Counted from the first letter of the stretch, positions 19,991 to 32,700 are shown. The stretch is 64,000 nucleotides of DNA from Pseudogymnoascus destructans (GCF_001641265.1 NW_020167531.1:558001-622000); one strand, 5' to 3'. The notes: generated from the sequence alone by a model not told the origin. Numbers and translations are program-made.

Positions 19991-20380
19991 CTTAATGCGA
20001 CTACTTTGCCAACTCTTGAATGCCATTGTTGGTAGCATGCTTGGGAGTGAGGATGAATAAGGTCTATTTTGGTCAATGAAACACAATCTGCAATATAATC
20101 AAATCTCTGGAAAAGAACCATCCCACGCCTGGGACATGCACTTCTGCACGCGCAGCCCCTGGGGAAAAGGGGGTGAAAAGGGAAATCTATGACATTAGCA
20201 CGCTGACGCGCGATGAAGAATATGGAGATAATAAGTGTACAGGAAGAGAAAAATAATAAACATGGGTGGCTTCCCAACACCTCCCACCCTCCTCCCACCG
20301 GGCCGCCACATCGCAGCATGTAGCCAGCCGTCATCAACCATGTCATCAGTCTTTCTTTCATCACGGAACATTCCACAAAC
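19991..20380. other. 3' flank of ceramide synthase gene
   Basis: No gene seen. Marks the edge between the first transposon island and conserved host genes. Confidence 0.4.
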
Positions 20381-21947
20381 CTAAGCCTTCCTCCTCGGCG
20401 ACTTCCTGATAGAAGACGCACCCCTCGTCGAAGCACCAGTCACCTCGACCTCCTCCGCGCTGCCATTCAACTTAATAGTCGGCACATTGACCCCAGTAAT
20501 ACTGCGTAACTCCTTCTTCTCCCTCTCCGCCCGCTCCTTCTCATCGCGCAACTCGCGGTCATACTCCTCATCATCCTCAGCGTCGCTGCGCTCATCAGAG
20601 AGGGCGTTGAAGAAGAGGAAGCGGTATGCGATGCGCAGGATCGAGAAGAGCCAGAAGAGATTGAGGCATTGCAGACAGCTGAGTAGAGCGGCGGTGATGT
20701 AGTGCGAGAGGTCGCACTTGTATTGCTCTGTTTCCCAGTTGAGCTCATAGGGGCCGATGGTCTTGAACTCGAAGAAGAGGGAGAGGAGGATGCGGAGGTT
20801 GAGGTAGTGGCGCATGTAGATCCAGACAAAGGTGAAGAGACCGAAGTAGGGGCCGACGAGGGGGTGGTCGATGTAGTTCAGGGTCTTGGATGTCTGTTAG
20901 GTGTCAGTGGTGGTCTCGGGCACGTATGCAGAGAACTTACAGCAAGGAAGAAATCACTAATGTCGTGCGTGGTATATACAGCCAGCCCGATATAAGTGAA
21001 GTGAAAGCGGTAGCTGAGCCCAATAAGCAACAAACTAACGATGTGATGTCCCACCAGCTCCTTAAAGTCCTTGCGCGGCTTCTCCATCCCAAACAGCAGC
21101 ACGATAGCCTGCTGCGCCCAGTACGCCGCCTGGAAGAGGTAGTAGAACTTGAAGTCGGCCGCGAGCGTGCGGTGGGGGAATCCCTCGTACATGCCGGGGA
21201 TGTTAAAGTACCACACTGGCGTGCGGCTCATAACGTACATGCCCGCGGGTCCCGAGCACGCAAAGTAGATAGCCGTGTACACCTGCTCCATGAAGCGGGA
21301 CTGCTTGGCTCGCGAGCGCAGCCCGCAGCGTACCGCGAGGGGGCGCAGCAGCATCTGCATGATGAACTCGCGCGTGAAGGATAGAACCACGATGTAAAAG
21401 GACAGGAACGCGTAGTCCCAGTACCCCTTGCCGTATTTGTGCTCGGTGCCGGCAGGGCTCCCGGCAGGGATGGGTCGCTTGTAGGAGAGGAAGATGAAGC
21501 GGTTGATTATGTTGGACTCGGTGGGGTTGATGGCGTATAGGGCGGCAAAGACGCCGAGGATGGCGAGAGGTGTCACCCAGGTGTATTTTAGGGCAACGCT
21601 CTTGCATCTTCTCAATAGAGACTGAGCCTTCCTCCGCTTCGAGAACGGGCGCGCCTTGCGGTCGCGTTCACTCCTTGCCTATGTGACGACGTCAGTATGT
21701 CTTCACGACGGTATACCCCACCACAACCAGCGCAGAAACTCACCCTCGACAACGCCGCACTCTGCATTTTCAACTCCATCGTCGCAATGGCCGGCACACC
21801 AGTATCTCCCGCCCGGATCTCTCCCCCCAGTCCACTGCTCTTCCTCCTCCTCTGGACCTTCTTCTGAACGCTCGCGCCCGTCGTCTCCTCCGGCAGCAGC
21901 CTATTAACCCGCTCATCTAGCACCGGAAAGGGCTCCGTCTTCTCCAT
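20381..21947 (-). CDS. LAG1: Ceramide synthase (LAG1/LAC1 family), TLC domain
   Basis: Three exons, complement(20381-20893, 20941-21678, 21744-21947), with 47- and 65-bp introns in phase 0; 484 residues. After a basic N-terminal tail it has multiple membrane segments and a TLC domain with the Lag1 motif VGHHIVSLLLIGLSYRFHFT..GLAVYTTHDISDFFLA, whose two His and following Asp residues are characteristic of ceramide synthases. The C-terminus is acidic then basic (DERSDAEDDEEYDRELRDEK; SIRKSPRRKA), the latter resembling an ER-retention-like Lys/Arg tail. It N-acylates sphingoid bases with acyl-CoA in the ER membrane. Fungi usually have two or three paralogues; I cannot tell which one this is. The gene appears intact. 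Its start is the only ATG giving the family N-terminus. Confidence 0.95.
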
Positions 21948-22825
21948 CGTCGCGTGGCTCTGTGTTCCTCCGAGGCTTCACAGTTTGTCCTCGGCCGAGG
22001 CGTTCCCAAGGGAAAAAAAGGGGGGGGTGTGTAATCGCCCAGCGAAAGGCGCACGGGCGGTGCTACGAGGGGTAGCGCGTGTAAAAGCTCAGATGCAGGG
22101 GCGTGTAAGCGTGTAGGTCGTGCGTGGACCTACGCGGATGAGGGGTTATAGGTGCAATTGCAGGTGATGTTGTACAAGGAGTGAAGGTGTTCGGCCGTTG
22201 ATTTCACAAGCAACGCCGAAATGTTGTCGGAATGCGGGGAAACTATTACTCCGATGGTGGGGTCACCGTCATAACTACGTCGGATAAGGATTCTGAATTT
22301 AAGGGTTCAGAAGAGCACGGGGATATCATGCCGCCATGAAATAGTGTGCAAAAGTAAATAGGGGACCTGAACTAGAACACCAGAAGCCAGTAGTCACGGT
22401 TCTAGAAAGTCAAAGGGTTTAAGGTGAATGATCTAGCGTATAGATATATCTCCGCGCGCTATGGCACCGAAAAAACTACGGATGAATCAACCAGAAACCT
22501 TCCCAACTCGAGAATGGGTAAAAAGAAGTACACAAAGTAAGATATAGAAGGTATATGCTCCGTGAAAACCCTAATATCCAAAATAGAAGTCGCTAAATCC
22601 GACTTTCCCCGCAGTTTTTCTTTTGACAACCGGAAGCCTGTAGAAGAAACGCCTTCGTACGAGCCCAGTTACTGCTCTAAATCCATACATCCCAAGCACT
22701 TTGTCCCATTCGCCGATCCGCGGCCAGACACGTCCCCATCCTAACTCCCACAACGACTCTGCAATGCTGCTCAAAAACAATTCCTTCACCAAAACCTTCG
22801 CCACCATCACCTTATTTATTTATCC
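21948..22825. other. Intergenic: LAG1 promoter and STE50-like 3' end
   Basis: No protein-like frame. A G-run (22016-22026) lies within the likely LAG1 promoter. The flanking genes are both on the minus strand. Confidence 0.45.
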
Positions 22826-24503
22826 TTAGATAATCCCCCCTGGCGGCTCATATGCCTGCTGCACCCTCTGCCCATTGCCCCTCAGCGGCAACCTGCCGTC
22901 CAAACCCCCACTCCCTGGTGGCTCGGACCCCGGCCCCTCCGGATGTGTCTTTCTCAGCATGAACATAGGCTTCTTCCCCTCCTTATCCAGCTGTTTAAAT
23001 AGAATTAACGGCTTCTCGTCCCTCTCTAGACAGCGCTCTTGGTCTCCGAATACGATATATAGGGCGTACTGCTCAGCCGGTGCGTTGATGTTGTACTTCT
23101 TGAGCGCGGCCGGCAACACCTTCCAGCACGGATCCTCCATGCTCACGCGGAAGGACTTGAAGATCTCAACGGATGACGACTGTGCGTCTAGTGCGGGAGT
23201 TGGGGCGCGCCGCGGCTGTCCGCCGGGCTTCATGCTGTCGCGCGGATAAGATTGGTAGGAGTTGAGGGTATCGCTCTCGTTGCCGGTGAATGTGCTGCGG
23301 CTAGAGGGGGTGTTGATCTCGTTGCGGTAGGAGCGGGAGGCGAGGGTGGAGCCGGAGAGAGTCTTGAGTTGGTGAGGTGGCGAGGTGGGAGATGGAATAT
23401 TGGGAGATAGTCCTGGAGAGGTCTGTGGTTGTCCGCCGTTCATCGCTGCGAGGTGTGATGAGGATAGGACGGCTCGCTCAGCTGCTGCGGATGGGTCGAG
23501 CGCCTGCTCCATCATTGTGCGCTCCTGGGATTGATGGGTAGGCGATGCGTTCTTGGGAGTGGAGCCAAGGAAAAATTGCTTCGTCGAGAATTTTCGCTGG
23601 AGTCCGCCTCCCGACTGGCCTGATGATGGACCGGGCGCTGGAGGAGATATAGTCGCGGAATTGTCATATGCCGCGTATTGCTGGTTGTAGTTCTGGCTGC
23701 TCGGTGCGTTGGGGTGGTATGGGAGTGGTTGTCCCTCCTTCGCCATTCGGAACACGGGCAGCAGGTCTTCTCGCAGTCGACGGTACTCTTCTGTGATCTT
23801 GCGCATCTCAGCCTCTGCGATGCTCATCCGCTCGTCTCGCAGCCGTAACTGCTCCACTAGTTGTCTGATATCCTTGAGCGTCGCTGTGGCATACTGTGCT
23901 TCTGCATCGGCAGCTTCGAAAAGTCAGCACTGCCACTCTGTAACGGTATCGCCGGCAACATCAGACGGGACTCAGACTTACATAACGGCACATAGTGATC
24001 GCTCTCGATCCTCACATCCTGCTTGATCTTGATTTCGTAGACGCTCTTCAGAATCGTCAACCGATGTCCCACACTCCCAATCCCCATCTCCTTCAAATCC
24101 TCATGCAGCAGCGCCACCAGACTCTGTCCCGTAATATCGTTCTCTGTAGCACACCGTTAGCTCCCATCCTTTACTCCCCCCTCACTACCGCCCCCACCCT
24201 CTCTCCCATGAGGAAAAACTCACCCAAAAAGATGCCCGTATAAACACTCAACCCCAACCCGCCCACAAAGTCTGCACACTCCTCCGCTGTCCAGTCGACA
24301 ACCCCCCCTCCCCTCTCCCCTCCGCTCATCCTTCCATATGTCGTCGGTGTGTGCTCGCTCCCACTCCCCGATTCATCGTCCTCGCTGCCACTATCCACAC
24401 TGTCGTCGTCGGTAACCTGCACAGGGCTGCTCGCATGCACACTGCGCTCGTACTCGTCGTCGGCGTCGGACTCAGGGTACGCTGTGCTGGACTCAAAGGC
24501 CAT
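22826..24503 (-). CDS. STE50: Ste50-like adaptor with SAM and Ras-association domains
   Basis: Three exons, complement(22826-23913, 23982-24143, 24224-24503), with introns of 80 and 68 bp; 509 residues. An acidic N-terminus (residues 1-60) precedes a SAM domain at about 68-135 (WTAEECADFVGGLGL; ITGQSLVALLHEDLKEMGIGSVGHRLTILKSVY). A coiled coil follows (QLRLRDERMSIAEAEMRKITEEYRRLREDL), then a Ser/Pro-rich linker, and a Ras-association domain at about 394-475 (IFKSFRVSMEDPCWKVLPAALKKY; YALYIVFGDQERCLERDEKP). Ste50 proteins bind the MAPKKK Ste11 through SAM and link it to Cdc42/Ras in mating, filamentation and osmotic signalling. The exon-2 donor and the acceptor at 23914 restore the frame as VPLSADAEAQY. 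The gene appears intact. Confidence 0.94.
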
Positions 24504-25049
24504 TTTGGTGGTGGGTGGGTGGTCCCCTCCGTCTGTGCTGATTTGTTCTCGTTGCGGGGTTGACTCCGCTGTACGCCCTGTACTCTGCTTCCCTCGTTCT
24601 GCTTTTCTCGGGTCGCCAGTCGCAGTGAATTTGTACGTTGTTCTGCCTTCCTTTCCTTTCGATTTCCGTTCCTGTGGTCGTGAGGTCGAGACAGTTCAAG
24701 AACAGACTGGTAGGTAGAGCGGCTCCAGCTGCAGCGTCTGGGTTTGGCTAGCACGGGTCGGCGCTAAGCCGGCTAGGGGTGCGAACAAGGGTTGGTGGGC
24801 GAGGAAGAGGGCTAGCGGGCGGCTTTTTCCGCCAGGTACGGGATGGGCGACGCCAAGAACCGCCGCTTTGGGATTGGGGGGGTTATGGGTAGAACGGGGG
24901 GGATGAGGGGGGGTACGACTGAGACTTGTTACGTTGCAGGCGGCTGTGTTAGGGGGAGAAAACTCCTTTCCTCGACAATCCTTTCTTCTTTTCTCTGTCC
25001 CTTGTTGAAGAGTTTTTGTTTACTCTTTACTCTATCTATCTAATGATAT
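24504..25049. other. Intergenic, STE50-like promoter side
   Basis: GC-rich then pyrimidine-rich sequence (24960-25045). No gene recognised. Confidence 0.45.
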
Positions 25050-25331
25050 TACGGCAAGGAAGCCGTTGAAAATCTCACTTGATACCATGAACCGACGCAA
25101 AATTGATCGCCTCCCCACTATCCAAAGCATGCCCGCTCGCCCACCCCGTAACACTCGCCGCCTTCATAACCAGCGTCACCGTATCATCGTCTTAGTATTG
25201 ATAAAATGATCTGCCCCTAGCTTCTTCGCAAACTCCGCCTTATCCTCACTAGTAACCCATCTTCTTCGCATACTGCACCGCCAAATGCCCCAATCCACCT
25301 AGACTCTGAACAGCAACAATCGCGCCGTGGA
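25050..25331 (-). pseudogene. Zinc-type alcohol dehydrogenase fragment
   Basis: The minus strand encodes HGAIVAVQSLGGLGHLAVQYAKKMGY, the Rossmann-fold G-x-G-G-x-G segment of MDR-family NADP alcohol dehydrogenases. After stops and frameshifts it continues DKAEFAKKLGADHFIN and VMKAASVTGWASGHALDSGE.INFASVHG. Only about 90 residues of the coenzyme-binding domain remain; catalytic zinc ligands are not present. It is clearly a relic. Confidence 0.72.
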
Positions 25332-25406
25332 TGACATTGTTGTTATCGTGGGACAAGCTACTTGGTAGTTTGCTTTGTGATAGTGTAATGAGGATATGTG
25401 AGAATG

Positions 25407-25534
25407 TAATGAGGATATGTGAGAATGTATCGATATGCGTTAAGGCATAGGTTTCCCTCGATATATGTTTCTATCTTTTTCTTAACGCATATCGATACAT
25501 TCTCACATATCCTCATTATAATAACCTATGCCTT
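25407..25534. repeat. Perfect 38-bp inverted repeat (hairpin)
   Basis: The arm 25407-25444 is repeated as its exact reverse complement at 25481-25518, with a 36-bp loop. A second, offset pair (TAAGGCATAGGTT at 25441 and its complement at 25522) partly overlaps. A direct 18-bp repeat (TAATGAGGATATGTGAGA) precedes the left arm. Transcription would give a strong hairpin. It could be a miniature inverted-repeat element or a fold-back relic; no target duplication was identified. Confidence 0.8.
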
Positions 25535-26264
25535 AAGTAAGTCCAACTTCACAATGCCCAAAAGGCATGTGAACTTGATTTTGTAATCCAGTAATTACGC
25601 ATCGCTCTGCCTCTTAATTGGCCGATAAGTAAAAGATGGGCGATATCCCCAAATGCGGACCGCCTTTCTATGATATCACCGTCAAACAGTGACGACATGG
25701 TGTTATGGAGTTAGTTGCCACTATCGCATTTACTCGTGCGGCCCAAAAGTTTCCACAGGGTCTGTGAACAACAGCCAATTAGATTGTAGGAATCTACCAA
25801 GCACCATGTACTTGTACCCGAGTACACGCGTAGAAAATGTACACGCGTAGAATATGAGAGTGAATGAAGCAATGAAGTAATGCTCAACAATGGCTGAAAT
25901 CTCAATACCACTACGTGCTGCAATTATTACCTTGCGTGTATACATGAACACATCATATGGAGAGATTGAAAAGAAGCTTGGAATCTAAGCTGACTCTATT
26001 GCATATATATGGCACCAAACTGTTAAAAGGCAGGGAATACTGAAATTCACAACCTTCTCCAACACCTCGAATCAAAGCCACGAAGCGGAAGACCACAGAC
26101 AATTCAAAAGGATTCTGAAGAGTCACTATGCATACGATCTTTGCTACTTGCAAATCCATTTGACACTTTTTATCAAAGTCAAGTCACGTGGTATCAGTCA
26201 TGTGAAGCGTAGCGAGATCGTAGTGTAGATCCTAGTGTAACACTGACTTCTAAACAATAGAAGA
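25535..26264. other. Intergenic with no recognised gene
   Basis: Short frames exist but none resembles a protein. ACACGCGTAGAA occurs twice at about 25824-25853. TGTAACACTGACTTCTAAAC near 26236 is the inverted 3' tip of LTR-F, followed at once by LTR-C. Confidence 0.45.
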
Positions 26265-26382
26265 TGTAAGGACACAGGGCACCCAGCTCACAGTAATAGC
26301 ATATGAGAGTGCGAGTCGGAGGCTAAACGGATACTATCCTATAGGTCTACTACGAAGGATACAAAAAAGATGATGAGGAACC
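26265..26382 (+). repeat. LTR-C fragment
   Basis: Starts TGTAAGGACACAGGGCACCC, follows the other LTR-C copies for about 118 bp to GATGAGGAACC, then is replaced by a 14-bp piece of inverted LTR-A (TGTAATGGTGGGTG). Confidence 0.75.
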
Positions 26383-26396
26383 TGTAATGGTGGGTG

Positions 26397-27733
26397 TGTC
26401 ATACTGACATTCGTTGCACTCAGTTTGCTATCAAGCTCAAGAGCAAACTTAGAAATCTCCTCCTCAAACCTACAAGTCACTATACATATTTTGGCTTATC
26501 ACACCAACAACAAGAGCAATACTACTCAACGATTGCTACAACCCTCTATAATTCATTACACGTCATTGCTCCTTAGTTACTGGGCCGATATGACCACATA
26601 GCATATCTCTACAACCCTCTATGATATGATTCATTACATGACATCACTCCTTAGTTACTGGGCTAATACTACACATGACATATCTCTATCAACTAGAGGC
26701 CTAGGAACATGAACGATAGCTCCAAAAGCTTCTACAACCCTCTATGATTCATTACATGTCATTGCTCCTTAGTTACCTACAAGATTGGTTAAGTTATGAC
26801 ATAATCTGTCTATAGGAGTACTCTGACCTTGGACCTCCTTTCACTTCCTATAGGCTAGGAACCTAAGAGATGGTTCTATGGGATTCTCTTACGTCGACTA
26901 CAGTTACCAAGCCTGGTTAGTCATGGAAACTCTTGGAAAATGAGAGAACTACACTCCTTTAGCATAAATAGGATTGCCCTTTCCTTAAGAAAGGGCAAGC
27001 AGACAATACAGTAAATCGACTATCACATACTTCCACGTCTTTTCCAAGCTTCCAAGCATTGATCTTGTTACTCCTTGTTTCTGAAAAGTCAGTGAGGTGC
27101 TAACCTCTAACTTATCCCTGAGTTCTCAGACTCAACATTTGTTACAACTTGTCTAAACCACTCCACTATATCATACACCTGATTGCTGCATTGTGGAATA
27201 GTGTTACGGCTATAGTAACATGATGTCATGGTTACAGGGCCAGGGCCTAGTAACGTGACGTGTGAGTCACATAACGTGACGTGTGAGTCACAGTGGGAAG
27301 CGGGGTAGGCTGCCATGTGACGGGGCTAATGGATAGTTGCAGAAACTAGTGGATATTGGATAGTTGAGCTATCCACGAACTATCCTGAATATCTAGCTAT
27401 CCGCCAACTATCCAGATTACCCATGAGGCACGACGCCACTATATAAGTAGATAGTATTTCCTTAGATAGGAGCTTCGTGCTCAACTCAATACAGTATTTG
27501 TTATATACTAGTAACGTGTTACTTGAAGCCTTTGTGTCTGATCCCCTGCCTCCTCTGATAAGTAAACCTTTACGCAAGAGAACCTCTGTGTCTTCTATCG
27601 TTTAGAAGTCAGCGTTACAAATAGTCTAAGCTACGACCCTTTGGCTCTTTTTCCTAAGACAGTGTGTTGTCTTAGTAAAATCATCCCTTCCTTGGGTGGA
27701 TAGATTCTCATATCTGGTGCACCCACCATTACA
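26397..27733 (+). repeat. LTR-A copy split by LTR-F
   Basis: LTR-A from TGTCATACTG at 26397 to ATTACA at 27733, interrupted at 27202-27619 by LTR-F. No matching duplication flanks the LTR-A copy (GGGTG left, AAACA right), so its outer ends have been rearranged. Confidence 0.87.
27202..27619 (+). mobile_element. Solo LTR-F with AATAG target duplication
   Basis: A 418-bp insertion, TGTTACGGCTATAGTAACAT...AGCGTTACA, inside LTR-A. It is flanked by AATAG at 27197-27201 and 27620-27624. It contains duplicated ACGTGACGTGTGAGTCAC units (27255-27290). Fragments of the family occur at 3030-3168 and 14270-14569. Confidence 0.92.
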
Positions 27734-28210
27734 AAACAGCCTTTGAGGCTATCCAAGCCCAGTCACAGCAGCAGGTTACATTAGATAGGTGGATTACATA
27801 ATATACTCTATATAACGATATATACGATAAGACGATGGAAATCCTTGCTACGGATGCCATCGTCTTAACAAGGGTTTGACTGTACTTAATTGCCAAGGTC
27901 ACGCCTAGTGGACACTCTACGTTTCTCTAAGAACTTCACACTAATGAGATTCGTAGGAAATTCCACATTAATGACCTAAAACCATAGCAAGACCTTCTGT
28001 CCCATAATGAAGAGAATCGCAAACAAATTCAGAGGAAGCAGAAATTCTTAGAGGAGGAAATCTAGCGCCGTGCGGCCATCTTCCGCGAGTAGGGACTCCT
28101 AATCGAGAATGATAAGGCCCTACTACAACACGATCCACCATGGTAGGAGCAGTTCGTCCATTATCCAGCTGACACAGCTGGCGAAGGCGACCCCTGATAT
28201 TAGGAAGGGC
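27734..28210 (+). pseudogene. Unrecognised degenerate protein-coding relic
   Basis: A plus-strand frame contains LIAKVTPSGHSTFL, LHTNEIRRKFHINDLKP, DLLSHNEENRKQIQRKQKFL and ENDKALLQHDPPW, interrupted by several TAG codons at plausible Gln or Trp positions. The helical, charged character suggests the C-terminal part of a transposon or host protein, but I do not recognise the family. Confidence 0.4.
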
Positions 28211-28664
28211 GTTAGATGAATCTGCAGCACACCTAGGCACCGCGTGGTGCCTTTCTCCCTTTCTCTAGTGAGAGAACAGGGGAGTCTTGTCGGGGAGGAG
28301 TGGAGTGAATGGGGCGCAAGAGGGTCTACGGAAACCTTATGTAAATGAGCATCAATGGAGAAAAGGGAGCAGTGATGGTAGGGAGTGTTTTGCACATTAA
28401 GGAATATCTGCTGGTCGGACAGTTGTATTTTAGCGTGTGGTTCGTGTTTGTGTAACAACAAGAGCAGTGCTCATGTCTATTTGCGTTTTCTGTTTCGGTG
28501 TGGAGAAGGAAGCCTAAACAACGGACGAAGTTAATGCAGAGATGAGTTGCATGGATTAGCAGATTGACTGCGCAGGCATTGTATCTAGAAGGGCATCGCC
28601 AGGTAAGCAAAGGTATCCGGGAGGATCAAGGTGTTGGTCAGAATGGAAGGGGGGTGAATGTACA
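28211..28664. other. Spacer before LTR-G, no gene seen
   Basis: Open frames on the minus strand (28123-28461, 28326-28610) have no protein-like features. The stretch ends at the GAAAA target duplication of LTR-G. Confidence 0.4.
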
Positions 28665-28669
28665 GAAAA

Positions 28670-28748
28670 TGTAAGAGAGCCTTGGTAGAACAGGGCAGCG
28701 AGAAGTCACGTTATGGATAGTTACATACTAAGGCCCTCTATTGATATG
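28670..28748 (-). repeat. LTR-G 3' LTR, distal part
   Basis: Reads TGTAAGAGAGCCTTGG... on the plus strand, preceded by GAAAA. It ends in ATATG, where the LTR-A element inserted; the other 137 bp are at 35578-35714. Confidence 0.88.
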
Positions 28749-29705
28749 TGTCATACTGACATTTGTTGCACTCAGTTTGCTATCAAACTCAAGAGCAAAC
28801 TTGGAAATCTCCTCCTCAAACCTACAAGTCACTATACATATTTTGGCTTATCACACCAACAACAAGAGCAATACTACTCAACCATTGCTACAACCATCTA
28901 CGATTCATTACACGTCATCGCTCCTTAGTTACTGGGCCGATATTACCACATAGCGTATCTCTACAACCCTCTATGATTCATTACATGACATCACTCATAC
29001 TACCACATGACATATCTCTACCAACTAGAGGCCTAGGAGCATGAACGATAGCTCTAAAAGCTCCTACGAACCTCTATGATTCATTACTTGTCATCCTCTT
29101 TAGTTACCCACAAGATTGGTTAAGTTATGACATAATTTGTCTATGACATAATTTGTCTATGACATAATTTGTCTATGACATAATTTGTCTATGACATAAT
29201 TTGTCTATAGGGGTACTCTGACCTTGGACCTCCTTTTACTTCCTATAGGCTACGAACCTAAGAGATGGTTCTATGGGATTCTCTTACGTCGACTACAGTT
29301 GCCAAGCCTGGTTAGTCATGGAAACTCTTGGAAAATGAGAGAACTACACTCCTTTAGCATAAATAGGATTGCCCTTTCCTTAAGAAAGGGCAAGCAGACA
29401 ATACAGTAAATCGACTATCACATACTTCCACGTCTTTTCCAAGCTTCCAAGCATTGATCTTGTTACTCCTTGTTTCTAAAAAGTCAGTGAGGTGCTAACC
29501 TCTGACTTATCCCTGAGTTCTCAGACTCAACATTTGTTACAACTTGTCTAAACCACTCCACTATATCATACACTTGATTGCTGCGTTGTGGAATAGTCTA
29601 AGCTACAACCCTTTGGCTCTGTTTTCTAAGACAGTGTGTTGTCTTAGTAAATTCATCCCTTCCTTGGGTGGCTAGATTCTCACATCTGATGCACCCACCA
29701 TTACA
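28749..29705 (+). repeat. LTR-A 5' LTR
   Basis: TGTCATACTGACATTTG...CACCATTACA. It contains about six tandem 16-bp units (GACATAATTTGTCTAT, 29127-29210) and a conserved AAGAAAGGGCAAGCAGACAA segment near the 3' third. Confidence 0.95.
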
Positions 29706-29757
29706 CCTTGTCTGCTTCAAGCTTCAACTATTTCTATAGCAGCACTTCGATACTACA

Positions 29758-32700
29758 ATGGAGGACGACCAAGCTCCTACAATTACTGCTGAACAGCAGA
29801 TGCAACAACTGTTTGCCTTTATACAAACTATAGCAAACAAACTTGAGAATTTGGAAAACACCTTTCAAGCCAACACTTCAGCAACACAATCTTCAACTCA
29901 GACACATCATACATAGCTTTCCACAGCTCCTCTGGCTATGTCGGGTACCCCAGGTGCACTTCCTAAAGTGCCAACACCAGATTTATACCATGGAGACAGG
30001 AGGAAGTTGAAGGGATTTCTTATGCAACTGGACATCTACTTCACCCTCAGGCCTCATCAGTTCACCTCAGACATTCAGAAGATATATTTCGCTGCCAGCT
30101 ACCTCCGTGGATCTGCATTCAACTTCTTTGAGCCATATCTTAGAAGACTTAGTGGCAACAACCAAAATACCACTACACCTTTGATTACCTCTTATGACCA
30201 GTTTCAAGAGGAACTTACCAGGACCTTTGGAGACATCGACGAAACTGCTACAGCAGAAAGACAGCTACAGAAGCTATGTCAAAAAACCTCTGCTGCTCAG
30301 TATACAACAGAATTTAGGAGAATCACTTCTCACTTGACTTGGAATGAAGAAGCCTTAGTCTTCACTTACTACCAAGGGCTCAAGAGCTCTGTTAAGGATG
30401 AACTCAGCAAAGAAGAACGCCCTACAACACTTCAAACGCTTATAGAGAAAGCTGTCAGACTTGATGATAGGCTTTTTGAAAGAAGAAAGGAGAAGAACCA
30501 AGACTGGCATCCAACAAGAAATTTCAACAATTACACCTCTACACCAACTGCTAAGGACTCAGCACCTGAACCTATGGACTTAGACGCCTCTATAAAGAGA
30601 TCTACAGCAAATCCAGCACCTCAGCCTACAAGAAGCCCTCAAAAACTGAAAAGGGGTAAACTTACTCCTCAAGAAAGAAAACACAGAATGGACAACAACC
30701 TTTGTTTCTGTGGCAAAGGGGGGCACAGAATTCAGGAGTGCTATTCAGCACGGGGGAGTGCTGATTCAAAACATATAGCAGCCTCAGACACAGTCACAGC
30801 TGCTATTCCTGAAAAACTTGAAAAATCCCCACCAGGCACAACTTCAACTGAGACTACAACTTCTCCCCTAGACAACAAAGATGTGTCGATGGTTCTTTCT
30901 CAGAGTTTCACACACCTGTTAATCCCTATTCAACTCCATTTCAAACAACAGGTGTTATCTACAAGGGCTATGATAGACTCAGGGGCAACAGGCAACTTTA
31001 TATCTCAAGACCTCATCTCGACACACCAGTTACCTACAATTCCCAAACGCACTCCAGAGTTGCTCCGAGTCATTGATGGAACTCCTATCAGTTCAGGTTC
31101 CATTACCTGCAACACCCCAGTACTCAAACTTGAGATTCCCCTAGGAAAATCAACATTTTCAGACACCATCTCTTTAGATGTTATACCAATGAAGTACCCA
31201 GTTATCCTAGGTCTTCCATGGCTTCAAAGGCATGATCCAACTATCAATTGGAAGCATTTATCGCTTGGGTTTAGCTCAAATCCTGAGCTCAATACTGAAA
31301 AAACCCTTCAAGCCTCAGTTACCCCTATTCAGGTCCAAGACTCAGACTTGTCCCAGATCAAGGATTTTAACCAAATTATGGACGATATATCATCTCTGAT
31401 ATGGGTTAAACCTTTCCAACCTGTCCTGGAGATAGCAGCTACTTCAGATTTGGAGAAATCATCTCAGGAGGTCATTTTGCCTTTAGCATACCAAGACTAC
31501 CAACATCTTTTTGACAAGGCAAAGGCATCAATTCTGCCAAAGCACCAGCCTTATGACCATGAGATACCACTCGCAGAAGGCTCAATGCCTCCCTACGGCC
31601 CTATCTACTCTCTATCTGAATTAGAGCTGAAAACTCTCAGAGAATACCTAGATGAGAACCTTAGTTCTGGCTTTATCAGACCTTCTTCCTCACCAGCAGG
31701 AGCTCCTATTCTCTTTGTCAAGAAGAAAGATGGCTCCTTGCGTCTCTGTGTTGATTATAGGAGCCTTAATGCAGTCACTGTTAAAAACAGATATGCTTTA
31801 CCCCTTATCCCTGAGCTCATGGATAGGCTCTCTTCAGCAAAGATCTTTACCAAGTTAGATCTCAGGGGAGCTTATAACCTGATACGCATCAAGGAAGATG
31901 ATGAGTGGAAGACAGCATTCAGAACACGCTATGGTCATTTTGAATACCAGGTAATGCCTTTTGGGCTTGCCAATGCACCTGCTTCTTTCCAAGCTCTCAT
32001 GAATGATATTCTAAGACCTTACTTGGATATCTTTGTTGTTGTCTACTTAGACGACATTCTTATATACTCTTTAGACACTCAAGAGCATGTTCTACATGTT
32101 AGACAAGTCTTAGAGAAGCTATCTCAAGCACAACTCTTTTGCAAACTTGAGAAATGTCTTTTCCATATGTCTCAAGTTGATTTCTTGGGACATAGAATTT
32201 CAACAGAAGGCATTCAGATGGATCCTGAAAAGACAAAAGCAGTACAAACGTGGCCTATTCCTTCCAGAATTAAAGAGGTTCAGTCTTTCCTTGGGTTTGC
32301 CAACTATTACAGGAGGTTTATACCAAGATATACATCCTTGGCTTTACCCCTTACTCAATTACTTCACAAGGACACTTTGTATCACTGGGATAAGACACAG
32401 CAAGATGCTTTCGATGCTCTTAAAGAAGAATTCAAAGAAGGGAAAATGTTACTACACTTTAACCCCTTGAAACTTGCCACTCTTGAGACAGATGCCTCAG
32501 ATTTTGCTATTTCTGGAATCTTATACCAAGCTCCAAAGGACAAACAAGAAGAGCTACAGCCTGTGGCATTTTACTCAAGAAAGCTATCAGCAGCCGAACA
32601 AAACTATCCCATTACAGACAAGGAACTGCTTGCCATAGTATGTTCTCTAAAGCATTGGAGATGCTACCTTGAAGGGGCAAACTATCCTATCACTATTTAC

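Noticed and set aside
22562..22744. Short plus-strand frame beyond the 3' end of the STE50-like gene
   Set aside because: Opposite strand to the gene, about 60 codons and no protein features.
28713..29044. Frames at the start of LTR-A copies (for example those ending HVIAP)
   Set aside because: Repeated LTR sequence without start context; frames are lost in several copies by single indels.
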